A stretch of DNA of 64,000 nt from Diploptera punctata (lineage: Eukaryota; Arthropoda; Insecta; Blattodea; Blaberidae). A program made the translations under genes and the position numbers. Positions 9,188 to 20,154 of this stretch are shown piece after piece. The stretch is from NCBI GenBank assembly GCA_030220185.1, contig JASPKZ010003421.1, positions 558,001 to 622,000 of the forward strand. The letters run 5' to 3'. Below the pieces are notes generated by a model, which saw only the letters and a program-made list of their open reading frames with translations, was not told the DNA's origin and did not search any database. Position 1 is the first letter of the stretch. Each line of letters starts with the position of its first letter.

Positions 9188-10062
9188 CTATCTATCTATC
9201 TTCGGGTTTTTACAGCTGCTGCCGTCTTCCCGTGCCAATCCTCCAAAGCCTACGGTCTTGGGCATCTTCGATGCTTAGCCCTCTAGCTTGCATTACTGTC
9301 TTCATGTTTTCCTTCCATGTTAACCTTGGTCTTCCTCTTTTCTTCTTTCTGTTAGGATGCCATTCATATAGTTGCTTCGGCCATCGCTCATCTTCCATTC
9401 TTAAAACATGTCCTAACCACTTTAATTCCTTTTCCTCAATTCTTTCAATTATGCTTTCTTCTGCTTCCATTTTGTTTCTAATTTCCTTATTTGTGACACG
9501 TTCTAATTTAGACTTTCTGGCACTTCTTCGTAAATAATCCATTTCTAGAGCTATTAGTCTATTCTTGTAGTACTTATTGATTGTCCATACCTCACTTCCG
9601 TACATTGCAACAGATTCCACCAATGTTTTACCAATATATTTTTTTGTGTCTTTCCAAATATGCTTATCCCACCATATGGAATTTAATGATGATATTATTT
9701 TGCTACTCAATTCAATTCTATGTTTTATGTTCTCTTTGCCTATACCTTCGATGTTATCCATAATCATTCCCAAATATTTAGTTTGTTTCACTTGCTTTAT
9801 TTGGATTCCATCTTCCAATACTAAGTTTTCTCTTTCATTGCTATTTATTGCCAGATATTCTGTTTTTTGTAAATTTACTGTGAGACCCCATGATTCATAT
9901 GTGCTTTTCAACCTTTTTATCATGAATTCCATATCAAAATTGTCTTGCGCTAAAACCAGTTGATCATCGGCAAATTGTAATGTCAGCAAAAATCTATTGC
10001 CTATTGGGATCCCCATACCTTTGCAGCTTTGTTTCCATTTCGTTAATATAAATTACATTAAA
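9188..10062 (-). mobile_element. LINE-C copy with 15-bp target duplication
   Basis: The 15-bp TTACATTAAATATAT lies at 9173-9187 and again at 10063-10077. The insert ends (minus strand) in a GATA tetranucleotide tail (9188-9201) and begins with RT sequence just before motif C, so it is 5'-truncated. Inserted inside element E. Confidence 0.9.
9210..10016 (-). CDS. Truncated non-LTR retrotransposon ORF2 (RT motif C to C-terminus)
   Basis: 268 uninterrupted residues, open further upstream to about 10048. Near the N-terminus LTLQFADDQLVLAQD contains the RT motif C (ADD). QTKYLGMIMDN and VESVAMYGSEVWTINKYYK mark the thumb region. MDYLRRSARKSKLERVTN, ELKWLGHVLRMEDERWPKQL and KKRGRPRLTWKE are the usual C-terminal blocks. 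The first Met is arbitrary because the copy is 5'-truncated. No stop or shift is seen, so this is one of the youngest LINE copies here. Not expected to be functional without the endonuclease and motifs A and B. Confidence 0.9.
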   Translation of the reverse strand: MGIPIGNRFLLTLQFADDQLVLAQDNFDMEFMIKRLKSTYESWGLTVNLQKTEYLAINSNERENLVLEDGIQIKQVKQTKYLGMIMDNIEGIGKENIKHRIELSSKIISSLNSIWWDKHIWKDTKKYIGKTLVESVAMYGSEVWTINKYYKNRLIALEMDYLRRSARKSKLERVTNKEIRNKMEAEESIIERIEEKELKWLGHVLRMEDERWPKQLYEWHPNRKKKRGRPRLTWKENMKTVMQARGLSIEDAQDRRLWRIGTGRRQQL

Positions 10063-10204
10063 TTACATTAAATATATAAATAATTTAAAATAACTATGGT
10101 ATATAATGATTTGTGAGTAAACAGCTTAATTTTATTCGTTAAATAGTCCTAACAAATGCCACTCTTGATTTCCAAATTCTCTAGATAAATTGGAAATCAC
10201 TCGT

Positions 10205-10400
10205 GGCATTACTTATAATTATTGTTCCTAGGTATTTTAATTCAGCCACTTCCTCAAAATTTCCCTCATTTGTCATTACCTGTCCATTTCCATTATATAA
10301 TGTATTTCTGTGGAAATCTTGGATAATTATATTTAATTTATATCTAATTTTGTGGAAGTAAGTAAGTAATCGGTATTTTTGATTAAATCCCACATTACTA
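10205..10400 (-). pseudogene. LINE-B fragment
   Basis: Minus strand reads NTLYNGNGQVMTNEGNFEEV then AELKYLGTIII, matching LINE-B residues just after RT motif C. Truncated by element E. Confidence 0.8.
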
Positions 10401-10454
10401 ACACTGTAAAACTGTTAAGAAAATTAAAGCAATAATAATTATTTTTGGGACAGC

Positions 10455-10643
10455 TGTATTGTAGCCTCACTTTGATGGTTGTCCAGCGGCTCGCTCTGTT
10501 TCCCTGCTGCTGTTGTATGATTAAATACAAACATGCCGACTACCGCCACCATAATAATTCCGCATGTTAAACATTGTCAAGCATTGTCGCGCGGCGCCCG
10601 CTTTTATATAAACGGACAACCATTATAGTGAGGCCATAATACA
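10455..10643. mobile_element. Small MITE with ~30-bp inverted repeats
   Basis: TGTATTGTAGCCTCACTTTG..GGTTGTCC at 10455 is matched in reverse complement by GGACAACCATTATAGTGAGG..AATACA ending at 10643. GC-rich loop (GCGCGGCGCCCG). No clear target duplication; superfamily unknown. Confidence 0.75.
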
Positions 10644-10679
10644 CTCTCACTTGGTAATGACTAAGTTGTGTGTTGAGCT

Positions 10680-10970
10680 CTGTCGATTTCAATGGACTAG
10701 AAGTTACGATGCTCGCAATTAGTTCATAGGTTCAAAACTGGGCGGAATCTATGGATTTTTCATCTCACAAAAATCAAAAGTTTGGCTTCCTTCGGGAGAG
10801 AAGTAAAATCCATAGGACCCGTATCGTGGATTTACAACACGTAAAAGAACCTGAAGCCTGAAATCAAGTAGCCTCTAAAAAATGTGTTGGGTCTTTCATA
10901 TCCTTATTTGAATTGCGACGTTAATGATATGAGAATTTAAAAAGCGTCGTTAAATAACAATATTATGTCG
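10680..10970 (+). mobile_element. tRNA-derived SINE-like repeat
   Basis: GGACTAGAAGTTACGATGC and ATAGGTTCAAAACTGGGCGG resemble A and B boxes; a body with AAGTAAAATCCATAGGACCC and CCTGAAGCCTGAAATCAAG follows. Similar architecture to SINE-1 but different sequence. Confidence 0.6.
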
Positions 10971-10984
10971 AGGACTGGTTATTC

Positions 10985-11600
10985 ATATTTACTACAGGAA
11001 AGTAAATATTTTTTGGTTTTAGGCTAGTGGCTGGAGTATAGCAAGGGTATTGGTAATATTTCTTGCGCAATTAGGCGCAAGAAAAAACAAGTAATTATAT
11101 TACATATATACTAATTACACAAATGTGAACAATACTGATTGGTTAATTAAATATGGATTTTCATCAAATAAACACCAACTCAATTGATTATTTAATACTG
11201 ATTGGTATTCAATTACAGTTGTGACGAATAGAAATCCGTCGCGTTCGATTTCTGGTGAGATAGGGGACTTTAAATTCCATTTTGAATCTAGTTGTGCACA
11301 TAAGGGGGAAAAAAAGACGAAAAATTAACGAAAACAAGAAAAAAATACGAAGAATGTAAAAAAATATATGCTGTTCTTCCTATTTTTACTATTATATACT
11401 CGGCTATCGATGCGCTCACCCTGTCAAATGGTTTAAACTGATATCGCTATATTGCACACTATCAATCAGCAACGATGTATCTCCAGTGATGGCTACTAAC
11501 TCCAGCAAGACAGCTGGTTGAATCATCATATTACATAAAGTAATCCCAAATATATTCGTGAAACGCTAGACCATGAAATACATGGTCATTTGGAACAGTA
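10985..11600. other. AT-rich stretch, nothing recognised
   Basis: No gene or family-level repeat seen. Confidence 0.4.
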
Positions 11601-11606
11601 TAAAGA

Positions 11607-13301
11607 TACAGGGTGCTCTAAAATTCCCTATACAAACTTAGAGGACTTGTAGAGGGGACTGAGCTGATAATATTTAGAATTGGAAACCATATCCGGAAAC
11701 TTACAGTTTCCGTGCTACAGCTTTTGAAAACAAGCATTACCTGAACGTACGTCACATGTCTCAACAAGTAATAGCTTTGCGATTCGTCCGCCTGCAGAGT
11801 TACATGATGAGGGACGCTTATGTTGGATCACGTGATGTCAATTGACGTTTATCCTACCTCTCGGAGATGGCTCAAGCCTCATTCACGTGTCTTTCAGTGT
11901 TAGAGCAACATGGTTGAGTACCCTTTTGCTGAATACACCGACATGGTCCTTCTGTATGGCGAAGCTCGAGGTAATGGAAGAGCTGCCTGTCGCCTTTATC
12001 AAGATCGTTTTCCACAATGTCCGACTCCATCGCATACCCTTTTCGCCATAATTACGCAGCGGCTTCGAGAAAGGGGTACTTTCACCGCCAGCAGGAATGA
12101 CTGTGGTGCTCCAAGGAGACGTCGCACTCCCGAATTGGAAGAGGCCGTACTGCATCAAGTTGAAGAGAACCCATCAACGAGGACACGAGCAATTGCGCGT
12201 GTAATGAATGTTGCTCCTAGCACCGTCTGGAATGTTATGCATGAACAAAAATTACATCCATACCGCCTCCAAAGCGTACAATCATTACTGCCAGCCGATT
12301 TTGCTCCACGCGTAGAGTTCCGTACGTGGTTTCTGCACCGCTGCATCAACAAACCCCTATTTCCACAGCGCATTTTTCAAAGATGAATGTACATTTACTA
12401 GGGATTGTGTACTCAATTCACAAAACAACCATGTCTGGGCAGACGAAAATCCTCATGCCGCGCATGTCCAGTGATTCCAACACAGATTTTCAATTAATGT
12501 GTGGGCAGGTATTATGGATGGTTATGTGATTGGATCGTACATACTTCCATCCAGGCTAACCGGTTCCATCTAGTTGATCTTCCTACAACAAGTATTGAGT
12601 GTGTTGTTGGATACTGTGCCATTGAACGTCCGTCAATACATGTGGTTTCAGCATGACGGCGCACCCCCTCACTTTTCACTTCGTGTTCGGGAACATCTGG
12701 ACCGGCGATTTGAACAAAGATGGATAGGCCGAGGTTGTTCAATTGCATTGCCTCCACGATCACCAGATTTGACTCCATTGGACTTTTTCCTCTGGGGTCG
12801 TATGAAGAATTTGGTTTATGACACTCCTGTAGAGACGGAAGAAGATCTGGTGGCACGAGTTGTGGTCGCTGCAGGAGAGATTGTATATACACCAGGTGTG
12901 ATAGAGCGCGTTTACCAAAACATCATTCGTAGGTACAATGTGTGCAACGAAGTTGTTGGTCGCCACATCGAACCGCACTTGTAGTGGATCTGAATGTTAA
13001 CCACCATTTCAAAAGGACAAAAACAGTTTAAGTTTAACTGTAAATAAACGTGTTTGTGAAAAATGATTTTTTTCTATTTTGTTTCTTTGGCTATTAATGA
13101 GTTGAACTGTAAAACATGTTATGTATTTTGTCACGCCTCATAATAAATTAATTGTAAAAGTGACCGCGTTAAAAACATGTTTTCAAGCGGCTGTAGCACG
13201 GAAACTGTAAATTTCCGGATATGGTTTCCAATTCTAGTTATCAACTCAGTTCCCTCTACAAGCACTAGAAGTGTGTAAGAGGAATTTTAGAGCACCCTGT
13301 A
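11607..13301 (+). mobile_element. Tc1/mariner-type element with long inverted repeats and TA duplication
   Basis: CAGGGTGCTCTAAAATTCC at 11609 is mirrored at 13299, with inverted similarity extending about 120-140 bp (including CCGGAAACTTACAGTTTCCG / CGGAAACTGTAAATTTCCGG). TA flanks both ends. 1691 bp, carrying a broken transposase on the plus strand. The same CAGGGTG terminus occurs on the MITE at 84-606 and at 17487. Confidence 0.92.
11910..12984 (+). pseudogene. DDE transposase with N-terminal HTH, frameshifted
   Basis: Starts MVEYPFAEYTDMVLLYGEA, an N-terminal helix-turn-helix of the DUF4817 type (about residues 1-55). A second HTH follows (STRTRAIARVMNVAPSTVWN). The frame breaks near 12375 just before FKDECTF, which holds the first catalytic Asp in another frame. 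Frame changes and a stop (about 12470-12570) separate it from the last segment (12574-12984), which has MWFQHDGAPPHF (second Asp) and PPRSPDLTPLDFFLWG (third acidic site, Asp), 36 residues apart by my count. The catalytic triad is present but the ORF is split, so it is inactive as it stands. Confidence 0.88.
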
Positions 13302-13785
13302 TGTAACTTTTATAAAATACAATATTGTTTCAGACATAATTAAATATTTTGACGTGAAATTTGAAACTCGTTCATATTATGGTGCAATGTTTATTTAGTA
13401 GGGCTTCCATTACTTAATTATAAAATTATTAACATAAGAAAAACATAATTTCATATTGTTACTAAAAAATAAAAAAATATTTATCTACTATTCTAACAAT
13501 CAGTGATGATTTAGTTCGTAGTTACTAAGGCAACAAAACCTATACTTTATATTCTAAAAAAATACGCTATCAAATGTAAAATAGGCCTACATTTAATGAT
13601 GATTGATAGTTATTGTAATATTATAATAATTACAATTTGTAATACTTCTTGGAGACACATTTTCTGTATTATCAGAATAATTGTTCTTTCATAATCAATT
13701 TCTCCGCTCATTTTTACTTCAAATTCATATATAAAACTAGCACCCACAATTGCAGAATATTACGTTTGTTGATTGAATTTGAAAT
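13302..13785. other. AT-rich stretch, nothing recognised
   Basis: No gene or repeat seen. Confidence 0.4.
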
Positions 13786-13789
13786 ATAG

Positions 13790-14135
13790 AACTGGATGTT
13801 TTAAGAAGATCAGCTGGAAAATCTAGAATGGATAGAATATGAAATAAAGAATTAAGAGAAATTAAGGCTGTAGAAGAGTAGCCGGACATCATAGACATTA
13901 TAGAAAAAAAATACAGTCATGTCAAAAGATTGCCTAAAATTGTAATGGAATGGATCCCAATGGAAAGGAGGAAGAGAAGAAGACCGAAGAAAACTTGGAT
14001 AGAAGGTACAAGCAGCTACGAATATCAGAGGATTGGAGAAAGGTCAATGGATGGACAGAGGGGAATGGCGTTTGGTTTCCGGAAGACGGTGGCAGCTGCC
14101 ATGATACCGGATGATGATGATGATGATGATTTATC
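13790..14135 (+). pseudogene. LINE-C-related C-terminus with GAT tail
   Basis: LDVLRRSAGKSRMDRI, NKELREIKAVEE, KRLPKIVMEWIPMERRK and RPKKTWIEG align in order with the LINE-C C-terminus. The copy ends in (GATGAT)n. Stops upstream. The open frame at 13930-14193 runs from this end through the tail. Confidence 0.75.
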
Positions 14136-14139
14136 ATGT

Positions 14140-14590
14140 TTTTTCTCCAAAGCCCACATTATTCTTTCTCTAAACATAATGTTTCCACAATAAATAAATG
14201 TAATCAAATATACAACATAAACGAAAATGCTATAAACGCAGATAGAATATTGTAGACAACACGTTACAAAATTAGGTTTAGTAACTCGCTGCTCCTAGTT
14301 GAGCATCTCGTTACCAAACTTCTGCTTTTGTAACTAATCGTCCAAATAATTATTGTCCTTACCAGCAGTACGTTATTTTATCTACTTCTTAATTGTATCT
14401 TTGTTTACACGTTACTGTATGAATTTGAATTGAACTGAAGGAATTATGAAAAAACGAATATCCAATGGTAGGGTTTCAATGTATATGTTTTCATTAGCAA
14501 AGTTAAGCTAATTTGATTTTAATATGTTAAATGATGATTATGTTCATATTTATTATATTAACAAAATATTCAATTACAAGTCTTGTTTGA
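14140..14590. other. AT-rich stretch, nothing recognised
   Basis: No gene or repeat seen. Confidence 0.35.
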
Positions 14591-14594
14591 AAGG

Positions 14595-14700
14595 TGAAGG
14601 GAAAAAAAAACCCTGTCGAGTTCGCAGGACTGGGATTTGAACTCTGAACCCCCCAAATGTCAGTCTTTAACATTATTATCTCTGCTTGTTTTGTACCGTT
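14595..14700 (-). mobile_element. Short tRNA-like fragment
   Basis: GGGATTTGAACTCTGAACCCCC is a reversed pol III B-box/T-arm pattern. No full tRNA fold. Possibly a SINE head. Confidence 0.4.
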
Positions 14701-14704
14701 ATTT

Positions 14705-15550
14705 AAACTCATTATCTTTTAATAAAATAACATTTTTCGTAATATTTTGTGAGTTGTATTTATTTATATAGTTTGACAGAAGATAAGTAGGTTTATTCAT
14801 TTTATTAGGTAGAATCAGATCTATATTTCCCTCCTGGCTGCTCGCGCGATTAGCCAAGCAGTCATATGCATTATTCAAAGTGGGTGTTTTTCTCACCCTC
14901 CTGTACTACCCCACGGTAATTAAGTTAGGGAGGAGAAAAGTGAGAAGGGGAGAGCTTAACTACTTTAGATGAAAAATATTTCCAACTCGTTTTAAAAGCG
15001 AAAAATTCTTATTCTGTTGGAAGTTTTCTCTTCTGGAATCTAGAGGACTCTAGTTACTCTTTTGTTTTACTCTTTTTTTTACGCTTACCTGCAGGCGCTT
15101 GAAAATATTTCTTCAACAGTTAAAAACTGTCAACAATTCTGTACTTGTTTGCTTGTTGACATATTTAATGCAATTCTGCTTTTTGAGTTGATATTTTTAT
15201 ATGCCACTTCCAAAGGGATGAAATCGTTGCACCGCTACTAAAAGGCAAACATACAACTTTTTTTTTTTTTCGCAATGAGCATCTTTGCTTTCAGTGCAGA
15301 GAGATTTTAAAAATAATTTCCTTTTAGTTTCCATTTCAGTTTTTGTTTTACTTTATTTAGCAAAACTGCGCGGTTTAGCGTAGCGTACGTTATTACTCTG
15401 ATACAAGAGGCGATGATATTAGTTTCTTTAACACCGGAAGTCCTACTTTAAAAAAATACAAAAAATACTCGATCTTATAGTAGCAACAGTAAATACAAAT
15501 CTAAGTCATGAATTAAATTCGTTTCCTGAGTTCTAACATATGTGTTATAT
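14705..15550. other. Unassigned stretch with T-rich runs
   Basis: Contains poly-T runs near 15070 and 15260 but no coding frame or repeat that I can assign. Confidence 0.35.
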
Positions 15551-15556
15551 GTATAG

Positions 15557-16003
15557 GCTTTCTAACAAGGAAACTGTCAGCCTTTGCATGCTGAAACCTT
15601 CGTTGAAATTTATTTCAGAGAAGCGTTGTGATGAACCGACGCCGTGTCCAAAAGATATCTGCTGTTTTTAAGTACAAGCACAGAAATCGAAGCCAGAATC
15701 CAGCAATTGCAATCTAGTATACGAAGCAGATGCACATCCCCGTATGAATTAAGAGCGGAGTGAAATGAGGCGGGACGCGGCGCGGACGGCGGATAGTGAG
15801 GGTTATCTATTCCGCCAATACAGGAGTTGCATTACTTCCCTAAAGTTCAAGTGAGATATTTGGCGCTGGATAATAGTGCCTTGCAGTTAAAACGGCAGAT
15901 TGTTTTGGACACGGCCTTTGTACATCCCAACGCTTCTATAGGAGAAATTTCAAGGTAGGTTTCAGCATGCAATGATTGACGGTTCCCTTGTAAGGCTGAG
16001 GCC
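15557..16003. mobile_element. MITE with ~120-bp inverted repeats and GC-rich core
   Basis: Left arm (15557-15680) holds TTTGCATGCTGAAACCTTCG, AGAAGCGTTG and GCCGTGTCCAAAAGATATCTG. The right arm (15884-16003) holds their reverse complements in mirrored order (CAGATTGTTTTGGACACGGC, CAACGCTTCT, GTAGGTTTCAGCATGCAATG). The core includes GAGGCGGGACGCGGCGCGG, unlike its AT-rich surroundings. No coding capacity. Confidence 0.8.
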
Positions 16004-16004
16004 A

Positions 16005-16740
16005 TTTTCCCACTCTTAGTCTCCACTTATTTACAATCAATCTATCTTCCAAATTCAGTTCTCTGGTCTTCACTAAATTTTCTTTCCACTTAGATCTCGG
16101 TCTTCCTCACTTTATTCTACCTGGATGTTATCAATTGATGAACTTCTTCGGCCGTCAGTTATCCCTCATTTTCATCACATATCCCAACTATCTTAATGAT
16201 TTTAGTTCAATTCGTTAGATGATTGTTTCCTTTGGATCCATCCTATTTCTTATTTTCTGACATGGGATTTTGTTCATTTTTTATAATCCCGAACTTCTCA
16301 TATGAGACCCTTAGAATCCAAGGGATGTAAGTAACAATAGGTCTGTTTTGAGTAAATGATGTTCAAAATTGTGACACTCCATATGTGATTGTCTTTGCAG
16401 TTTTCTTTGCAGCCACTAGATTTCAGTATCAGACAGATTTTACTTGTATCCATTGGCCACTCAGAGTAGTATCCGCTCTATCTACTAAAATCTACACCTA
16501 AGTAAAAAATTAGCAATTTGTCTCTAGTATCTTTTGGCTTTTAAGGCTCTCAAATAGTCTATTTTAAGCACCAAAATGTCCGTCTTCATTGATTACTTTT
16601 TTTAAACCAATTTTCTCCCTGTTGTATTGCAGAATAATATGCATGTCACTTTCATTACTGAAAAGCACTCCAAGATATTTTCACCTGATCTTATAGAATT
16701 AGTTAAATTTCTTCATTTATCTCTAATGGATTATTTATAT
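16005..16740 (-). pseudogene. Decayed LINE-C-like fragment
   Basis: Minus strand: KYLGVLFSNESDMHII, then much decay, then HPGRIK.GRPRSKWKENLVKT and LEDRLIVNKWRLRVGKW, the C-terminal blocks of LINE-C-type ORF2. Many stops. Confidence 0.65.
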
Positions 16741-16778
16741 TGCAATCAACTTTCCAGTAATCTATAGTGCTGTACAGC

Positions 16779-17467
16779 GTTCTTAATTTATAACCTAACG
16801 GGCACACGAGGCTTAGCCTGTGCGCGGTTGGGTATACCACAGCCGACTTTGCTTCTACATGAACTCCGCACGTGAAGTATGTATAATTATTTTACTTTAT
16901 AGAAGTTGCCGCCCTCAGATAAATAGGCATTATATCGGGAAAACACATTCAGATTCACTTGATTAAGTTGGGCCACTGTAATGTTTCCGATTTAATTTCT
17001 AATATTTTGTTTTATTTCTTCCAATGTATCAGGATTTCTCACGAAAACTTTGTTTTTTAGGTTACCCCACAAGTACAAATCACACACTGTTTAGATCAGG
17101 GTAGCGAGAGGGCCATTCACCAGCACTAATCACTCTATCTTGAAACACTTTCCTAATTTTATTAATGAATTCCTCTGCTGTATGAGCAATAGCAGAATCT
17201 TGTTGAAACCACCCATATGAGTTCTCTTCTTCTATCAGTTCACGAAAAAAATGAGGTCAAAATGTAATTTCGGCACCTCTCTGCATTTATAGTCTGCTCT
17301 TTAAAATAATGGACCGATTATGCGTCTAGCGCTAACAGCACAGGATAAGGTAAGATTTTTATACATGCTTTACGCGTGGAGTTTTTGTAGGACCGAAGCC
17401 GGCTGTGGCACACCTAACCGCGCACAGACAAAACTCCGCGTGCCAGTTAGGTTATAAATGAAGAACC
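16779..17467 (-). mobile_element. DNA transposon remnant with ~100-bp inverted repeats
   Basis: Ends match in reverse complement: GTTCTTAATTTATAACCTAACG / ..TTAGGTTATAAATGAAGAACC, then CTGTGCGCGGTTGGG / CCTAACCGCGCACAG, and CCACAGCCGACTT / AAGCCGGCTGTGG. Inside, on the minus strand, a transposase fragment reads YGWFQQDSAIAHTAEEFINK and GEWPSRYPDLN, holding two catalytic Asp positions of a Tc1/mariner-type DDE domain, followed by stops. Confidence 0.8.
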
Positions 17468-17486
17468 ACGTATTTTTCATAATATA

Positions 17487-19230
17487 CAGGGTGTAAATGA
17501 ATTATACCGCATAAATTTAACTACGTATAGAGGGGTATTATATAATCATTTTGAGATAATGAACTAATGGTGTACGAATAAAAATGTCCAAGTTATGATT
17601 CAGTTTGTAAAATTATTGGCACGCCACTGATTATTTCAAATTAAAATGGGAATAATATAATACAGAGATTGTAACTTGCAACAAGCATGCGGCTAACTCA
17701 GTGGTTATAGCAGTCTAATATCGACGCAAACGTAAGATTTAGGCATCACGTTTGAAACTCCCTATAGTACGTGTACACATTTTTTTCTTATTCTTTTATT
17801 AAGTACGTACTGTAAATTAGTTACGTGCGTAGATTTACACCTGGTTTAATTGTTTATTCATTATTTTATAGAATACGATAATGGAATGTCGGCGTAGTAC
17901 ACGAGTTACAGAACTATATATGTACGTATTGTACAGACAACTGTTTGAAAGGTTGTAATAATAATATGTATACTGTAGAGTGCAATAGGTTTCGCAAATA
18001 AAGTGTGTAATTGTACTGTACAGTACTTACGTACGTAATTAAATGATAGTGCAGTGATTAATAACATGAAGAGGTATAATGCACACATGGCATACATCAT
18101 GCTATTGGGAAATAAAAGCAATGCGTTCGAGTAAACCAGAAAAAAAGTAAAGCACCTGCAGACTCATTAAAGAAATTGTTCAAATTGATGATTTCCATTC
18201 TCACAACACAGACAAGATACCAGGTATCTCACGGATCACATCACATGCTGAGATTATGTGTGCAACTAACAGTTCATTTGTATCAACATGGGTCGCGTAC
18301 ACTAGAGTTTTCAGATGTTCCCACAAAAAATAATCAAGTGAACTGAGATCTGGAGAGCGAGGTGATCGCACTACAGTTGGACTACCTCTTCCTATCCAAC
18401 GGCCACGATGCACTTCATCCAAATGATTTAACACATTCCGGCAGAAATGGGGAGGAGCTCCATTGTGCTGAAACCACATGTTAATCCTGATATAGAGAGG
18501 AACTTCTTCTAGTAATATAGATAGGACATGCTCTAAAAATGCTTTATAAATGACACCATTTAATCTCTGGAGAAGTAGGTAGGGGTCAGTGATATGGTAA
18601 AAAATTATGCTTACCCATATGTTCACCGAAAATCTCTGCTGGTTATTCCTCTGGAAGATGGCATAAGGATTTTCATAATCCCACACACGACTGTTCTTCG
18701 AGTTCAGAACCAGCCCATCCCTATTAAATACTGCCTCATCAGTGAATAATACCGAGGAAAAGAAGTGTGGTGGCTGCAGCAAAGTCCAGTTACAAAATTG
18801 GGCCCGTTGAGCGAAGTCCAGTGGCTGTAAGACTTGTACTTTTTGCAGATGAAAGGGATAGAGCTGGTCTTCATGCAGGACTTCCAGTACACTTCGATGG
18901 TTCGTACCCATTACCATGTCCGATAGCACGAGTACTAGTAGAAGGTTCCTCTTTCCCCCTATGAAGAATATTTTCTTCAAAAATCTGCAGTGCGGCATGT
19001 ACGTCTTGCACCGACAACTACTCTGTTTACCTTCAACGTCCCATGCTCCCGCAAACGCCTATCAACAGACTCGAAGATTGTTTGGTGAGGATAGCATCTA
19101 TCTGGATACCACTACGCGTACATGGCAGCAGCTCTTACACCATTACCTTGTGCTGCACCATAAATCAGATGCATATCGGCAAGTTCAGCATAACTGTAAA
19201 GATGTTCCATGTTGCTTTCATGAAATGCAA
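17487..19230 (-). mobile_element. Tc1/mariner-type element, one end seen
   Basis: TATA followed by CAGGGTGTAAATGAATTAT at 17487 resembles the termini at 84 and 11609. The transposase reads toward it on the minus strand. I could not find the matching right terminus, which may be lost in the tandem repeats after 19275. Confidence 0.6.
18201..19225 (-). pseudogene. DDE transposase, catalytic Asp replaced by Asn
   Basis: The N-terminal HTH (YSYAELADMHLIYGAAQGNG) starts near 19222 and is broken by at least one stop. 18998-18201 is open for 265 residues: DQLYPFHLQKVQVLQ, SVLFTDEAVFNRDG (first Asp), NMWFQHNGAPPHF (second catalytic position is Asn) and SPRSPDLSSLDYFLW (third Asp). Same family as 11910-12984. 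The D-to-N change predicts loss of catalysis even without the stop. Confidence 0.85.
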
Positions 19231-19274
19231 CTGAACTGATTCTGAAGTAACTTCTAAATCAGATGTTAATGTTA

Positions 19275-19520
19275 TCAACAGAAGAATAGGAATTTTGCTC
19301 ATGCCCATACTAAACAAATTTCAGTGTCAACATATCACAGTATAAACGCAGTGTACAATAGGAGAATACAAATTTTGCACATGCCCATACTAAACAAATT
19401 TCAGTGTCTACTAAACAAATTTCAGTGTCAACATATCACAGTATAAACGCAGTGCATAATATGAGAATAGGAATTTTGCGCAAGCCCATACTAAACAAAT
19501 TTCAGTGTCAACATATCACA
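19275..19520. repeat. Tandem repeat, ~80-bp unit, about 3 copies
   Basis: CATGCCCATACTAAACAAAT followed by TTCAGTGTCAACATATCACA and GTATAAACGCAGTG recurs three times, with an extra short partial copy near 19408. Confidence 0.85.
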
Positions 19521-19684
19521 GCGAAGAAAGAACGAAAGAAATAGAAAAATGTCGCCTGCCGTAATTTGAACCATCAGTATTCAAATCTTAAATCCATCGC
19601 TTTGACCATTAAGTCACAAGTTAACTACATGGATTCTGCGTGTTTCACTCTGTACTAAGGCTCACGTTGTATTGTATTGTATTG

Positions 19685-20082
19685 TAAGCGTATGTTTTCT
19701 CTTTACAGAGATTTAGGCGCTCTCCCCCTACAGGGAAGAAGTTGAACCATTACTAATTTAGTTACACTTGTTTTCGTGTAGATGTCATTTTTGAGTGGTC
19801 CGTGGTTAGCGTTCCGCCTCATACTGACATCTAGGAAACCAAGGTAGTATTAGGACGGGAAAATTCGGTAAATTTTGCTTAGAGGCCTTTCATTCAGGCT
19901 TAAGGATTTTTTACAAGCCTGAAAATCTCCAGACTCGGGACCCACGGCTTAAAGTCCCTCCCGGAGGACTCGCTCATTGGATTTTCCGTCCTAAAAATCC
20001 ATCGACCCCGGCCGGGTTTGAACCCGCGACCCTCGGGACCAGAGGCAAGGAGCATAACCATTAGTCCACCGCGGGCGATGCT
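19685..20082 (-). mobile_element. SINE-1 (tRNA-derived)
   Basis: In reverse complement starts CCGCGGTGGACTAATGGTTA, with B box GGGTTCAAACCCGGCC, then CGATGGATTTTTAGGACGG and a long body to CCCTGTAGGGGGAGAGCGCC. Closely matches 44168-44530 (+). Confidence 0.88.
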
Positions 20083-20154
20083 CACGTTGTAAACTTTTAA
20101 AAATCACCGTTTGTAGTGAAAAAACGTGAAAAAGTAGCATTTTTTACTCTTAAA

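Larger units (their letters stand above)
8690..10205 (-). mobile_element. Element E, interrupted by LINE-C
   Basis: 8690-9187 and 10063-10205 together match, in reverse orientation, the copy at 60431-61200: GGTTGTAAATAAAAAATCATT at one end and ATGCCACGAGTGATTTCCAA at the other. Ends of the family carry inverted ATTGCCACGAGTG..; there is no coding capacity. The end nearest 8690 is cut at the Penelope junction. Superfamily not identified. Confidence 0.8.

Noticed and set aside
9232..9963. Plus-strand open frames opposite LINE-C
   Set aside because: They are antisense shadows of the minus-strand RT frame, which has the conserved motifs.
17640..19600. Long inverted tRNA-like repeats as termini of the 17487-19230 transposon
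   Set aside because: Both sides show vague tRNA-like sequence (GTAACTTG..GGTT) but the match is too patchy by eye to call terminal repeats.
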